A DNA stretch of 44,322 nucleotides, taken from NCBI RefSeq assembly GCF_000719955.1, contig NZ_JOII01000040.1, positions 1-44,322 of the forward strand, in the 5' to 3' direction. Source of the stretch: Streptomyces albidoflavus. Lineage in GTDB: Bacteria; Actinomycetota; Actinomycetes; Streptomycetales; Streptomycetaceae. The notes below the pieces were generated by a model. That model was given only the letters and a program-made list of their open reading frames with translations, searched no databases and had not been told where the DNA came from. The position numbers and the translations under genes were made by a program. Positions 14,420 to 22,871 of the stretch are shown here, one piece after another. The stretch's first letter is position 1. Every line of letters starts with the position of its first letter.

Positions 14420-15244
14420 GTGAGTCTCCATCCCAGCCTTCAGTCCTACGCCGATGCCTGGACCCACTCCGTCGAAGCGATATTGGAGCTGGTCCAGCCC
14501 CTCCCCGAGGCGCAGTGGAACCTCGCCACGCCCTGCCCGGCCTGGTCGGTGCGCGACGTGGTCTCCCATGTCATAGGGCAGGACTGCGAGATGCTCGGCG
14601 ATCCGCGGCCGATCCACACCCTGCCGCGGGACCTGTACCACGTACGGACGGACATCCAGCGGTACATGGAGATGCAGGTGGACGTCCGGCGCCACCACAC
14701 CGGGCCGGAGATGACGGCGGAGCTGGAGTACACGATCATCCGGCGCTCGCGCCAGCTGCGGAACGAGACGCGTGAGCCCTCGGCGGCGCTGCGCGGCCCG
14801 CTGGGCACCGAGACGACCCTCGAAGCGGCCATGCGGCTGCGGGCCTTCGACGTCTGGCTCCACGAGCAGGACCTGCGGACGGCGCTCGGACAGCCCGGCA
14901 ACCTCGACTCGCCCGGCGCGCTCATCACCCGCGACATGCTGCTGGCGGGCCTCGCCAAGGTGGTGGCCCGCGAGGCGGGCGCGCCTCCCGGCACCGCCGT
15001 CGTCGTGGACGTGCAGGGCCCGGTGGAGTTCCTGCGGACGGTACGGGTCGACGCCGAGGGACGCGGCTCGGTCGACGGCTCGCCCTCGCTCGGCCCGGCG
15101 GTCACGCTGAGCCTGGACTGGGAGACGTACATCAGGCTGGCGGCCGGGCGGGTGCGGCACCAGGCCGTCGGGGACCGGGTGAAGACCGAGGGTGACGCGG
15201 AGCTGGCCCAGGCGATCCTGGACAACTTCGCGGTGACGCCGTAG
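14420..15244 (+). CDS. Maleylpyruvate isomerase family mycothiol-dependent enzyme
   Basis: 274 aa from GTG 14420, with GAGGG about 7 nt upstream; an in-frame upstream extension has low-complexity composition and is rejected. The N-terminal DinB-like four-helix metal-binding domain shows T-P-C-P-A-W-S-V-R-D-V-V-S-H (H50), and W-L-H-E-Q-D-L-R (H148, D151) supplies the other ligands. A C-terminal SCP2-like region (about 180-270) ends D-A-E-L-A-Q-A-I-L-D-N-F. Relatives use mycothiol as thiol cofactor in place of glutathione or bacillithiol. The substrate is unknown; the name reflects fold, not proven maleylpyruvate chemistry. Confidence 0.9.
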   Translation: MSLHPSLQSYADAWTHSVEAILELVQPLPEAQWNLATPCPAWSVRDVVSHVIGQDCEMLGDPRPIHTLPRDLYHVRTDIQRYMEMQVDVRRHHTGPEMTAELEYTIIRRSRQLRNETREPSAALRGPLGTETTLEAAMRLRAFDVWLHEQDLRTALGQPGNLDSPGALITRDMLLAGLAKVVAREAGAPPGTAVVVDVQGPVEFLRTVRVDAEGRGSVDGSPSLGPAVTLSLDWETYIRLAAGRVRHQAVGDRVKTEGDAELAQAILDNFAVTP

Positions 15245-15279
15245 CGGACCGTCAGGTCACGGGCGGCGTGTACGCGTTG

Positions 15280-15315
15280 AGGCCCCGGTCCCGGTTCGCA
15301 CCGGGGCCGGGGCCT
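15280..15315. terminator. Bidirectional terminator
   Basis: A 16-bp stem with one wobble: 15280-15295 pairs with 15300-15315 around the loop TCGC, then TTTCG. It lies between the convergent mycothiol enzyme and MFS genes. Confidence 0.88.
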
Positions 15316-15349
15316 TTCGTCGGTGCCGTCGGTGTCGACGGTGTACCCG

Positions 15350-16702
15350 TCAGGCGGGGACGTGGACGGTCTCGACGCGGCTGGCGACCAGGCGTTCGCT
15401 CTCGCGGCGCAGGGCGGCGCGGCGCAGCCGGAGGATCTGCGCGGTGCCGAGCGCCTGAAGGACGAAGAGGGCGCAGAAGGCGACCCGGTAGTTGTCGCCG
15501 GTGAGGTCGAGCAGGATGCCGATGGCGAGCAGCGAGGTCATGGAGGCGGTGAAGCCGCCCATGTTGACGATGCCGGAGGCGGTGCCCTGCCGCTCGGACG
15601 GGTTGGCCGGCCGGGCGAAGTCGAAGCCGACCATCGAGGCGGGCCCGCAGGCGCCGAGCACCAGCGCGTGCACCAACAGCAGCCAGGCCGGGGCGGTGCC
15701 GGGCCAACTGAGCACGGCGGCCCAGCAGACGGCGGTGGCGAGGATGGTGCCCAGCACGATGACGCTGCGGGCCCGGTGGTTACGGGCGATCAGCTGGCCG
15801 TAGACGAGGCCGATCACCATGTTGGAGAGGACGACGAGGGTGAGGAGTTCGCCGGCCTCGGCGCGAGTCATGCTCTGCGCCTCGACGAGGTAGGGCAGCC
15901 CCCAGAGCAGCAGGTAGACCATGGCGGGGAACTGCGTGGTGAAGTGCGTCCACATGCCGAGCCGGGTGCCGGGTTCGGACCAGCTGCGGGCGATCTGGTG
16001 GCGGACGAAGGCGGCGCCGCGGTGCTCCTTGGGAACGGGCGGCGGGGCGTGGCCCTCGGGGTGGTCCTTGAGGAAGACCAGCATCACGGCGAGGACCAGG
16101 AGGCCGAGGAGGGCGCTGCCGCCGAAGGCCGCCTCCCAGCCGATGCCGTGCAGCAGCCGGGCGAGGACCAGGGTGGAGACGAGGTTGCCGGCCATGCCCA
16201 CCAGTCCGGCGAGCTGCCCGACGAGCGGACCGCGCCGGGCGGGGAACCAGCGGGAGCCCAGCCGCAGCACGGAGATGAAGGTCATCGCGTCGCCGCAGCC
16301 GAGCAGGGCGCGGGAGACCAGTGCCATGCCGTAGTGCGGGAAGAAGGCGAAGCCGAGCTGGCCGAGGGTGAAGAGGATGACGCCGAAGGTGAGGACGCGC
16401 TTGGTGCCGAGCCGGTCGACCATCAGGCCGACGGGTATCTGCATGCCGGCGTAGACCAGCAGCTGGAGGATGGAGAAGGTCGACAGGGCGGAGGCGTTGA
16501 TCTCGAACCGGTCGGCGGCGTCGAGTCCGGCGACGCCGAGCGAGGTGCGGAAGATGATCGCGACGAAGTAGACGGAGACGCCGGCCGACCAGACGAGGAC
16601 CGCGCGGCGGCCGCCGGGCGGGTCGAGCGGGCGCAGGCCGGGGCCGGGGGAGTCGTCCGGGGAGCCGGCGGCGCCGGACGGGGTGGGGGTCGAGCTGGTC
16701 AC
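15350..16702 (-). CDS. MFS transporter
   Basis: 450 aa with about twelve hydrophobic segments. The cytoplasmic loop between TM2 and TM3 carries the MFS motif variant G-L-M-V-D-R-L-G-T-K-R-V-L, which fixes the superfamily. Proton-linked import of an organic anion (nitrate or carboxylate-type transporter branch) is a loose guess. A hydrophilic Pro-rich head (1-30) precedes TM1. The GTG start at 16702 overlaps the GntR stop by 4 nt (GTGA), so it is translationally coupled to that regulator and probably controlled by it. Confidence 0.9.
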   Translation of the reverse strand: MTSSTPTPSGAAGSPDDSPGPGLRPLDPPGGRRAVLVWSAGVSVYFVAIIFRTSLGVAGLDAADRFEINASALSTFSILQLLVYAGMQIPVGLMVDRLGTKRVLTFGVILFTLGQLGFAFFPHYGMALVSRALLGCGDAMTFISVLRLGSRWFPARRGPLVGQLAGLVGMAGNLVSTLVLARLLHGIGWEAAFGGSALLGLLVLAVMLVFLKDHPEGHAPPPVPKEHRGAAFVRHQIARSWSEPGTRLGMWTHFTTQFPAMVYLLLWGLPYLVEAQSMTRAEAGELLTLVVLSNMVIGLVYGQLIARNHRARSVIVLGTILATAVCWAAVLSWPGTAPAWLLLVHALVLGACGPASMVGFDFARPANPSERQGTASGIVNMGGFTASMTSLLAIGILLDLTGDNYRVAFCALFVLQALGTAQILRLRRAALRRESERLVASRVETVHVPA

Positions 16703-17367
16703 CGGTCCTCCCCCCGGATCAGCTCGCGGACGCGGCCGACGTGGCTGCGGACGCAGGCGGCGGCGGCCTCGGCGTCGCCGGAGCGGATCGCCTCCAGCAG
16801 TTCGGCGTGCTCGTTGAGGTTGGCGGCGATCCGGCCGGGGTGGGCCTCCATGACGGCGACGCCCATCCGCAACTGGCGGTCGCGGAGCTGGTCGTAGAGG
16901 CGGGAGAGGATCTGGTTGCCCGCGTTGCGGACGATCTCCGCGTGGAAGGAGCGGTCCTTGTCGGAGACGGCGGCGAGGTCGCCGGCCTCGGCGAGTTCAC
17001 GCTGCTCGGCGAGGAGCCGTTCCAGGCGGGTGATGAGGGCGGCGGGGGCGGGGACGGCCCGGCGGGCGGCGTGCTCCTCGACCAGCAGCCGGGTCTCGAC
17101 CACGTCGGCGATCTCCTGGGCGGAGACCGGCAGGACCAGGGCGCCCTTCTTCGGGTAGAGCTTCAGCAGCCCCTCGACCTCCAGCTTCAGCAGTGCCTCG
17201 CGGACCGGGGTGCGGGAGACCCCCACAGCCTCGGCGAGGCCGCCTTCGGTGAGGAGGGTGCCGCCCGCGTAGCTGCGGTCCAAGACGGCCTGCTTCACGT
17301 GCCGGTAGACGCGGTCGGCGGCGGGCGGCTTCTTCTCGGCAGCGGCGGCGGGGGGTGCTGAAGGCAT
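16699..17367 (-). CDS. GntR family regulator (FadR-type, FCD domain)
   Basis: 222 aa. The ATG at 17367 is chosen because an A/P/K head precedes the winged helix directly and TATCCT lies six nt upstream; a longer open frame continues upstream without support. Winged-helix domain about residues 17-82, with recognition region L-A-E-A-V-G-V-S-R-T-P-V-R-E-A-L at 44-59. The helical FCD effector domain covers 90-215 (F-H-A-E-I-V-R-N-A-G-N, then H-A-E-L-L-E-A-I-R-S-G-D-A-E-A-A). FCD regulators usually bind small carboxylates through a metal. Coupling to an MFS gene suggests it senses that transporter's substrate. Confidence 0.92.
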   Translation of the reverse strand: MPSAPPAAAAEKKPPAADRVYRHVKQAVLDRSYAGGTLLTEGGLAEAVGVSRTPVREALLKLEVEGLLKLYPKKGALVLPVSAQEIADVVETRLLVEEHAARRAVPAPAALITRLERLLAEQRELAEAGDLAAVSDKDRSFHAEIVRNAGNQILSRLYDQLRDRQLRMGVAVMEAHPGRIAANLNEHAELLEAIRSGDAEAAAACVRSHVGRVRELIRGEDR

Positions 17368-17373
17368 GCACAC

Positions 17374-17379
17374 AGGATA
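17374..17379 (-). promoter_or_regulatory. -10 box for leaderless GntR gene
   Basis: TATCCT, six nt, then ATG at 17367. The partly symmetric sequence ATGTATC...GTGCAT surrounds it, so autoregulation is possible. Confidence 0.5.
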
Positions 17380-17650
17380 GATACATGACGCGTACACCAT
17401 CAGCGGGCCGTCGGGCCTTCCCGCGATGTGGACGATGACTTTGGTCACATGTGCGAGGGGCACGCGAGGACACCAGGCCCCACCTGCGGGTTCCCCGTGA
17501 CCGGCCCGTGCGGCACCGGACAGAACCCCTGCCTCCCGCGGCTCGGGCGGCCCTTGGCTGTACAACCCTTCACCTCGTTCGAGAGTCTGCTCTGCGCGTC
17601 CGGAATCCAGGGAGATCCCGGGCAAGGAACGCGAACTCGGAGCTTCCCCT

Positions 17651-18592
17651 GTGACTTTCGGCATTTCGGGCGGTCGCCGCGCGGCCGCCGTCCTCCTCAC
17701 CACCGGCGCCGTCCTGGCCGCCGGCCCCCTCGTCAGCCCCGCCGCGGCCGCCTCGGCCACCGCGGCGCCCAAGGTCAGCGCCAAGGGCGCCTTCCTGATG
17801 GACGCCTCCAGCGGGAAAACGGTCTTCAGCAAGAGCGCCGACACCAAGCGGCAGATGGCCAGCACCACCAAGACCATGGCCGTCGCCGTCGTCCTCGACA
17901 CCAAGGGCGTCAATCTGGACAAGAAGGTCACGGTCAAGCAGACCTACCGTGACTACGTCACCAAGAACGGCGCCTCCACCGCCGACCTGCGCACCGGCGA
18001 CAAGCTGACCGTCCGCCAGCTGCTCTACGGGACGATGCTGCCCTCCGGCTGCGACGCCGCCTACGCCCTGGCCGACACCTTCGGCAGCGGCTCCACCGTC
18101 TCCGCCCGCACCAAGTCGTTCATCTCCAAGATGAACGCCAAGGCCAAGTCGCTGGGGATGACGAACACCAAGTTCGACTCCTTCGACGGCATCTCCAAGG
18201 CCGGCAACAACTACTCGACCCCGCGCGACCTGGCCAAGCTGGCCCGGCACGCCATGAAGAACAGCACCTTCAAGACCGTGGTGAAGGCCGCCTCCACCAA
18301 GCAGAAGGCGACCGCGAAGGGCGGCGGGACCCGCACCTACACCTGGTACAACACCAACAAGCTGCTCGGCTCCTACAAGGGCGCCACCGGGGCCAAGACC
18401 GGGACCGGGACCGCCGCCGGGCCGTGCCTGATCTTCTCCGCGACCAAGAACGGCAAGTCGCTCGTCGGGGTCATCCTCAACGACAGCAACCGGTACGCGG
18501 ACGCCGGCAAGATGCTCGACTACGGCTTCGGCAAGAAGACCACGAGCACCCTCAAGGTGAAGCCGCTGCCGCAGGGCGCACAGCAGGACTGA
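17651..18592 (+). CDS. D-alanyl-D-alanine carboxypeptidase (S11 / PBP-like)
   Basis: 313 aa, exported. It has a signal peptide of about 38 residues ending P-A-A-A-A-S-A. It trims the terminal D-Ala of peptidoglycan pentapeptides. The active-site motifs are S71-T-T-K74 (SxxK), S132-G-C134 in place of the usual SxN, and K249-T-G251. The catalytic domain is complete, but the C-terminal S11 extension and membrane anchor are absent, so the enzyme is probably soluble or wall-associated. The GTG start at 17651 has GGAG 8 nt upstream. It is divergent from the GntR gene and followed by parS cluster 2 and a terminator. Confidence 0.93.
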   Translation: MTFGISGGRRAAAVLLTTGAVLAAGPLVSPAAAASATAAPKVSAKGAFLMDASSGKTVFSKSADTKRQMASTTKTMAVAVVLDTKGVNLDKKVTVKQTYRDYVTKNGASTADLRTGDKLTVRQLLYGTMLPSGCDAAYALADTFGSGSTVSARTKSFISKMNAKAKSLGMTNTKFDSFDGISKAGNNYSTPRDLAKLARHAMKNSTFKTVVKAASTKQKATAKGGGTRTYTWYNTNKLLGSYKGATGAKTGTGTAAGPCLIFSATKNGKSLVGVILNDSNRYADAGKMLDYGFGKKTTSTLKVKPLPQGAQQD

Positions 18593-18628
18593 GGCAACAG
18601 GGCGCTTCTGCGACGAGGCGTCAGTGAC

Positions 18629-18696
18629 GTTTCACGTGAAACATGGCGATGTTTCACGTGAAACCCTCCTCAACCGCCCGATGTTTCACGTGAAAC
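18629..18696. promoter_or_regulatory. parS cluster 2 (three ParB-binding sites)
   Basis: Perfect GTTTCACGTGAAAC at 18629-18642, 18651-18664 and 18683-18696, in the convergent gap after the carboxypeptidase gene. The first site is 11,947 bp from the first site of cluster 1. Confidence 0.96.
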
Positions 18697-18700
18697 CACG

Positions 18701-18729
18701 AGGGGCGCCCGCGAAGTGCGGGCGCCCCT
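18701..18729. terminator. Terminator of the first 2-oxoacid dehydrogenase operon
   Basis: Perfect 12-bp stem AGGGGCGCCCGC (18701-18712) / GCGGGCGCCCCT (18718-18729), loop GAAGT. It lies 33 nt past the E2 stop and also faces the carboxypeptidase gene. It abuts the last parS site. Confidence 0.88.
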
Positions 18730-18761
18730 CCAGGCGTTCAGGCGGTGCTGCCGCCGGTGAC

Positions 18762-20186
18762 TCAGGTCCAGGTCAGCAGCCGCTTGGGGTGTTCCAGGAC
18801 CGCTGCCACGTCGGCGAGGACCTTGGAGCCCAGCTCGCCGTCGACCAGGCGGTGGTCGAAGGAGAGCGCCAGGGTGGTGACCTGGCGGGGCTTGACCTTG
18901 CCCTTGTGGACCCAGGGCTGCCACTTCACCGCGCCGAAGGCGAGGATGGCGGACTCCCCCGGGTTGAGGATGGGCGTACCGGTGTCGACGCCGAAGACGC
19001 CGACGTTGGTGATGGTCACCGTGCCGCCCTGCATGTCCGCCGGGGAGGTACGGCCCTCGCGGGCCGTGGAGACCAGCTCACCGAGGGCGGAGGCCAGTTC
19101 CGGCAGGGTCTTGGCCTGGGCGTCCTTGATGTTCGGGACGATCAGGCCGCGCGGGGTGGCGGCGGCGATGCCCAGGTTCACGTAGTGCTTGCGCACGATC
19201 TCCTGGTTGGCCTCGTCCCAGGCGGCGTTGACGTCCGGGTTGCGGCGGATGGCGACCAGCAGGGCGCGGGCCACCATGAGGAGCGGGTTGACCCGCACCC
19301 CGGCCAGGTCCTTGTCGGCCTTCATCTTCTCGACCAGCTTCATCGTGCGCGTCACGTCCACCGTGACGAACTCGGTGACGTGCGGCGCGGTGAACGCCGA
19401 GCCGACCATCGCCTGGGCCGTGGCCTTCCGTACGCCCTTGACCGGGATGCGCGTCTCGCGGGCGTCCGGGGCGGGGGCGGCGGCCTGGGGAGCCGGAGCA
19501 GCCTGCGGGGCCGGGGCGGGCTCGGCGGGGGCCTGCGGGGCGGCCGCCGCGTGGACGTCCTCCCGGGTGACCACGCCGCCCTCGCCGGTCGGCACCACGG
19601 TGGCCAGGTCGACCCCGAGGTCCTTGGCCAGCTTGCGCACCGGCGGCTTGGCCAGCGGCCGGTCGGCGCCGGAGACCGGGGTGCCGTTGGCCACGGGGGC
19701 GGCCGGGGCGGGCGCCGGAGCCGGGGCGGGCGCCTCGGGAGCCGGTGCCTGGGCGGCCGGGGCCTGTTCGGCCGGGCGGCGGGCCCGGCGCTTGGTGGAG
19801 GACTCGGAGACGCCGTAGCCGACCAGGACCGGCTGGCGGCCCTGGGGCTCGGCGCTCTCCGCCTCGGCCGCGGGGGCCTCGGCGGGGGCCGCCTCAGGCT
19901 CCGGGGCCGGAGCCCCGCCGCCGCCGGTGGCCACCGAGATGATCACCTGGCCGACGTCGACCGTGGTGCCCTCGGTGAAGCGCAGCTCGCGCACCGTCCC
20001 GTCGAAGGGGATCGGCAGCTCCACCGCCGCCTTGGCCGTCTCCACCTCGCAGACGACCTGGCCGTCGGTGACCGTGTCGCCCGGCTGGACGTACCACTTG
20101 AGGATCTCGGCCTCGGTGAGGCCCTCGCCCACGTCGGGCATCTTGAACTCGCGTACCGCCTGGGCGGATTCCGTCATCGTCGTCAC
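18762..20186 (-). CDS. 2-oxoacid dehydrogenase E2 (dihydrolipoyl acyltransferase)
   Basis: 474 aa from GTG 20186; ATG 20177 is a near-equal alternative. GAGGGAGAGGGAC lies just upstream. One N-terminal lipoyl domain carries K52 in V-E-T-A-K-A. Pro/Ala-rich linkers surround a peripheral subunit-binding domain around 170-205 (P-P-V-R-K-L-A-K-D-L-G-V-D-L). The C-terminal acyltransferase core ends with the catalytic H445-R-L-V-D-G. It moves the acyl group from E1 to CoA in a pyruvate or branched-chain 2-oxoacid dehydrogenase complex. It is the last gene of an E1-alpha/E1-beta/E2 operon; no E3 is present in this window, so a shared dihydrolipoamide dehydrogenase is needed. Confidence 0.93.
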   Translation of the reverse strand: MTTMTESAQAVREFKMPDVGEGLTEAEILKWYVQPGDTVTDGQVVCEVETAKAAVELPIPFDGTVRELRFTEGTTVDVGQVIISVATGGGGAPAPEPEAAPAEAPAAEAESAEPQGRQPVLVGYGVSESSTKRRARRPAEQAPAAQAPAPEAPAPAPAPAPAAPVANGTPVSGADRPLAKPPVRKLAKDLGVDLATVVPTGEGGVVTREDVHAAAAPQAPAEPAPAPQAAPAPQAAAPAPDARETRIPVKGVRKATAQAMVGSAFTAPHVTEFVTVDVTRTMKLVEKMKADKDLAGVRVNPLLMVARALLVAIRRNPDVNAAWDEANQEIVRKHYVNLGIAAATPRGLIVPNIKDAQAKTLPELASALGELVSTAREGRTSPADMQGGTVTITNVGVFGVDTGTPILNPGESAILAFGAVKWQPWVHKGKVKPRQVTTLALSFDHRLVDGELGSKVLADVAAVLEHPKRLLTWT

Positions 20187-20197
20187 GTCCCTCTCCC

Positions 20198-21178
20198 TCA
20201 GAACGCCAGCGAGCGGTCGACGGCGTCGAGCACCCGGTCGAGGCCCGGAAGGTACTCCTCCTCGATCCGCGCCGGCGGGTACGGCGCGTGGTAGCCGCCG
20301 ACCCGCAGCACGGGCGCCTCCAGATGGTAGAAGCACCGCTCGGTGATGCGGGCGGCGATCTCCGCCCCCGTCCCCAGGAAGACCGGGGCCTCGTGGACCA
20401 CGACCAGCCTGCGGGTGCGCTCCACCGAGCGCTGGATCGCGTCGAAGTCGACCGGCGACATCGACCGCAGGTCCAGCACCTCCACCGACTTGCCCTCCTC
20501 GGCGGCGGCGTCGGCCGCCGCCAGGCAGACCTTCACCATCGGGCCGTAGGCGGCCAGCGTCAGATCGGTGCCCGCACGGGCCACCTGGGCGCCGTGCAGC
20601 GGGGCGGGGATCGCCTCGCGGTCGACCTCGGCCTTGTCCCAGTAACGGCGCTTCGGCTCGAAGAAGATCACCGGGTCGTCGCTCTGGATGGCCTGCTGGA
20701 GCATCCAGTAGCCGTCGGCCGCGTTGGCCGGGGAGACCACCTTGAGGCCGGGGACGTGCGCGAACAGCGCCTCCGGGGACTCGCTGTGGTGCTCCACGGC
20801 GCCGATGCCGCCGCCGTAGGGGATGCGGATGACGATCGGCAGCTTCACCGTGCCCAGCGAACGGGCGTGCATCTTGGCGAGCTGCGTGACGATCTGGTCG
20901 TACGCGGGGAAGACGAAGCCGTCGAACTGGATCTCCACGACCGGCCGGTAGCCGCGCAGGGCCAGGCCGATCGCGGTGCCGACGATGCCGGACTCGGCGA
21001 GCGGGGTGTCGATCACCCGGTCCTCGCCGAAGTCCTTCTGCAGACCGTCGGTGACGCGGAAGACACCGCCGAGTTTGCCGACGTCCTCGCCCATGATGAG
21101 GACCTTCGGGTCGCTCTCCAGGGCGGTGCGCAGCGATTCGTTGAGGGCGCGGGCGAGCGCGAGCTTCTCCGTGGCCAT
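20198..21178 (-). CDS. 2-oxoacid dehydrogenase E1 component, beta subunit
   Basis: 326 aa from ATG 21178, two nt after the E1-alpha stop. The transketolase-like pyrimidine-binding domain contains I-M-G-E-D-V-G-K-L-G-G-V-F near residue 30 with the conserved Glu that activates thiamine diphosphate, then D-T-P-L-A-E-S-G-I-V-G. The C-terminal transketolase_C domain covers about 200-320. Together with the alpha subunit it forms the heterotetrameric E1 that decarboxylates the 2-oxoacid. Sequence resembles BkdB of branched-chain complexes more than a homodimeric AceE, but pyruvate cannot be excluded. A second E1-beta lies at 35907-36956. Confidence 0.95.
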   Translation of the reverse strand: MATEKLALARALNESLRTALESDPKVLIMGEDVGKLGGVFRVTDGLQKDFGEDRVIDTPLAESGIVGTAIGLALRGYRPVVEIQFDGFVFPAYDQIVTQLAKMHARSLGTVKLPIVIRIPYGGGIGAVEHHSESPEALFAHVPGLKVVSPANAADGYWMLQQAIQSDDPVIFFEPKRRYWDKAEVDREAIPAPLHGAQVARAGTDLTLAAYGPMVKVCLAAADAAAEEGKSVEVLDLRSMSPVDFDAIQRSVERTRRLVVVHEAPVFLGTGAEIAARITERCFYHLEAPVLRVGGYHAPYPPARIEEEYLPGLDRVLDAVDRSLAF

Positions 21179-21180
21179 GA

Positions 21181-22530
21181 TCAGTTCGCCTTCCCGGTCA
21201 CGTCGGCGTCCTCGAACGACGCCTGGTACGCCGCGAACTCGGCCCGCTCCTCGTCCACGAGGGCGTGCCCGTCCGCGTAGGTGTGCTCGAACATCGCCAT
21301 CGGGTCGGGGTCGGGCATCGCCCGTACCGCCTCCCGTACGCGGCGGCCGAGCGTCTCGCTCTCCTCCTCCAGCGCCGTGAAGAACGCCTCGTCGGCGTGG
21401 CCCTCGGCCTCCAGGTGGGCGCGGAGCCGCTGGATCGGGTCGCGGGCCTCCCACGACTCCCGCTCGTCGTCGGAGCGGTAGCGGGTCGGGTCGTCGGAGG
21501 TGGTGTGGGCGCCCATCCGGTAGGTGAACGCCTCGACCAGCGTCGGGCCCTCGCCCCGCCGGGCGCGGGCCAGCGCCGCCTTGGTCACGGCGAGGCAGGC
21601 GAGGACGTCGTTGCCGTCGACGCGGACGCCGGGGAAGCCGAAGCCGCTGGCGCGCTGGTAGAGCGGTACGCGGGTCTGCTTCTCGGTGGGCTCGGAGATG
21701 GCCCACTGGTTGTTCTGGCAGAAGAAGACGACCGGTGCGTTGTAGACCGCGGAGAAGGTGAACGCCTCGTTCACGTCGCCCTGCGAGGAGGCGCCGTCAC
21801 CGAAGTAGGCGATGACGGCGGAGTCCGCGCCGTCCTTGGTGATGCCCATGGCGTACCCGGTGGCGTGCAGCGTCTGGGAGCCGATGACGATCGTGTAGAG
21901 CTGGAAGTGGTTGCTGTTCGGGTCCCAGCCGCCGTGGTTGACGCCGCGGAACATGCCGAGCAGGTTGGCCGGGTCGACGCCCCGGCACCAGGCCACGCCG
22001 TGCTCCCGGTAGGTCGGGAAGACCCAGTCGTCCTCGCGGGTCGCCCGGCCCGAGCCGATCTGCGCCGCCTCCTGGCCGAGCAGCGAGGCCCACAGGCCCA
22101 GCTCGCCCTGGCGCTGGAGCGAGGTGGCCTCCGCGTCGAAGCGCCGGGTGAGGACCATGTCGCGGTAGAGGCCGCGCAGCTCCTCGGGCGTGATGTCGGC
22201 GACGTACGGGTCGTACTCGGCGTCGGCGACCCGCTTGCCCTCGGGCGTCAGCAGCTGCACGAGCTGCGGCTCGGCGGGGGTGGCGGGCGCCGCGGGGCCG
22301 GCCTGCCCGGCGGTCTTCGCCGTCTTCGCGGCCTTCGTGGCCTTGGCGGGGGTCCGCTTGGCCGGGGCCTTCCGGGCGGGGGCCTTGGCAGCGGTCTTGG
22401 CGGGCGCCTTCGCCGTCGCCCGCTTGGCGGGCTTCGGGGACTCGGCTGCCCGGGCGGTCCGCCCGGCGTCGCCGCCGGTCTCGGTCCCGCCGCGGCGCGT
22501 CCCTCGCGCGGCACTGCTCTCCACGGTCAC
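21181..22530 (-). CDS. 2-oxoacid dehydrogenase E1 component, alpha subunit, with basic tail
   Basis: 449 aa from GTG 22530, chosen for GGAGGAG at 8 nt. Residues 33-76 form a Lys/Ala/Pro-rich head with repeated A-K-A-P-A-K, like histone H1 or the tail of the Streptomyces HupS protein. This makes the protein longer than the 370-400 aa usual for the family. The catalytic domain begins near residue 88. Thiamine diphosphate/Mg binding is shown by G244-D-G-A-S-S-Q-G-D-V-N-E-A and the Q-N-N-Q-W-A that follows about 26 residues later. The operon continues to E1-beta after 2 nt. A 341-nt upstream gap holds a possible -10 (TAGGGT) and a structured leader. Confidence 0.93.
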   Translation of the reverse strand: MTVESSAARGTRRGGTETGGDAGRTARAAESPKPAKRATAKAPAKTAAKAPARKAPAKRTPAKATKAAKTAKTAGQAGPAAPATPAEPQLVQLLTPEGKRVADAEYDPYVADITPEELRGLYRDMVLTRRFDAEATSLQRQGELGLWASLLGQEAAQIGSGRATREDDWVFPTYREHGVAWCRGVDPANLLGMFRGVNHGGWDPNSNHFQLYTIVIGSQTLHATGYAMGITKDGADSAVIAYFGDGASSQGDVNEAFTFSAVYNAPVVFFCQNNQWAISEPTEKQTRVPLYQRASGFGFPGVRVDGNDVLACLAVTKAALARARRGEGPTLVEAFTYRMGAHTTSDDPTRYRSDDERESWEARDPIQRLRAHLEAEGHADEAFFTALEEESETLGRRVREAVRAMPDPDPMAMFEHTYADGHALVDEERAEFAAYQASFEDADVTGKAN

Positions 22531-22570
22531 GTGTGCTCCTCCGTCGGTCCGGCCCCCGGGGTCCACCGGG

Positions 22571-22605
22571 AGCCTGGTGCCCCCTCGTCGATGACGGGGG
22601 GAGGC
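22571..22605 (-). promoter_or_regulatory. Leader hairpin before the E1-alpha gene
   Basis: AGCCT/AGGCT outer arms (22571-22575, 22601-22605) and a stem of about 10 bp inside, CCCCCTCGTC pairing with GACGGGGGG around GAT. It ends about 40 nt before the E1-alpha start codon. It could be a 5'-UTR structure influencing translation; I do not recognise a known riboswitch. Confidence 0.4.
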
Positions 22606-22719
22606 TCGCCCGTCCCCGTTCGCGCACGGGGTGGGTGCGAGCCCGGGAACAAGGCGTGACAGGTGCCCCGGCGAACGCCTGTGACATGCACGTTACCCAG
22701 TGCTGCACAAATCCGCGAA

Positions 22720-22725
22720 ACCCTA
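22720..22725 (-). promoter_or_regulatory. Possible -10 of the E1/E2 operon
   Basis: TAGGGT on the minus strand, a good Streptomyces -10, about 190 nt before the E1-alpha start; the -35 is weak. Elsewhere in the 22531-22871 gap is a perfect 7-bp hairpin (GTGCCGG/CCGGCAC, 22802-22819), 53 nt before the response-regulator start. Confidence 0.35.
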
Positions 22726-22871
22726 CCTGACCTGCGATTTTCCTCGGAAGTCCAAGTAAATCCGGAAAGCGGCGCGCAGCTCCAGGTCACAGCCTCGCAG
22801 GGTGCCGGAACACCGGCACGTTATCCCGGTCACCCCGGGTGCGGGAAGACTTCGCGTGCGAGACTCCGTCC

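Noticed and set aside
13425..14423. Plus-strand frame of 332 codons over the nitrilase-like gene
   Set aside because: Antisense to a gene with a complete Glu-Lys-Cys triad, and no motif of its own.
16897..17937. Upstream extension of the GntR gene
   Set aside because: It runs into the region upstream of the carboxypeptidase gene and lacks a ribosome binding site; the family begins at 17367.
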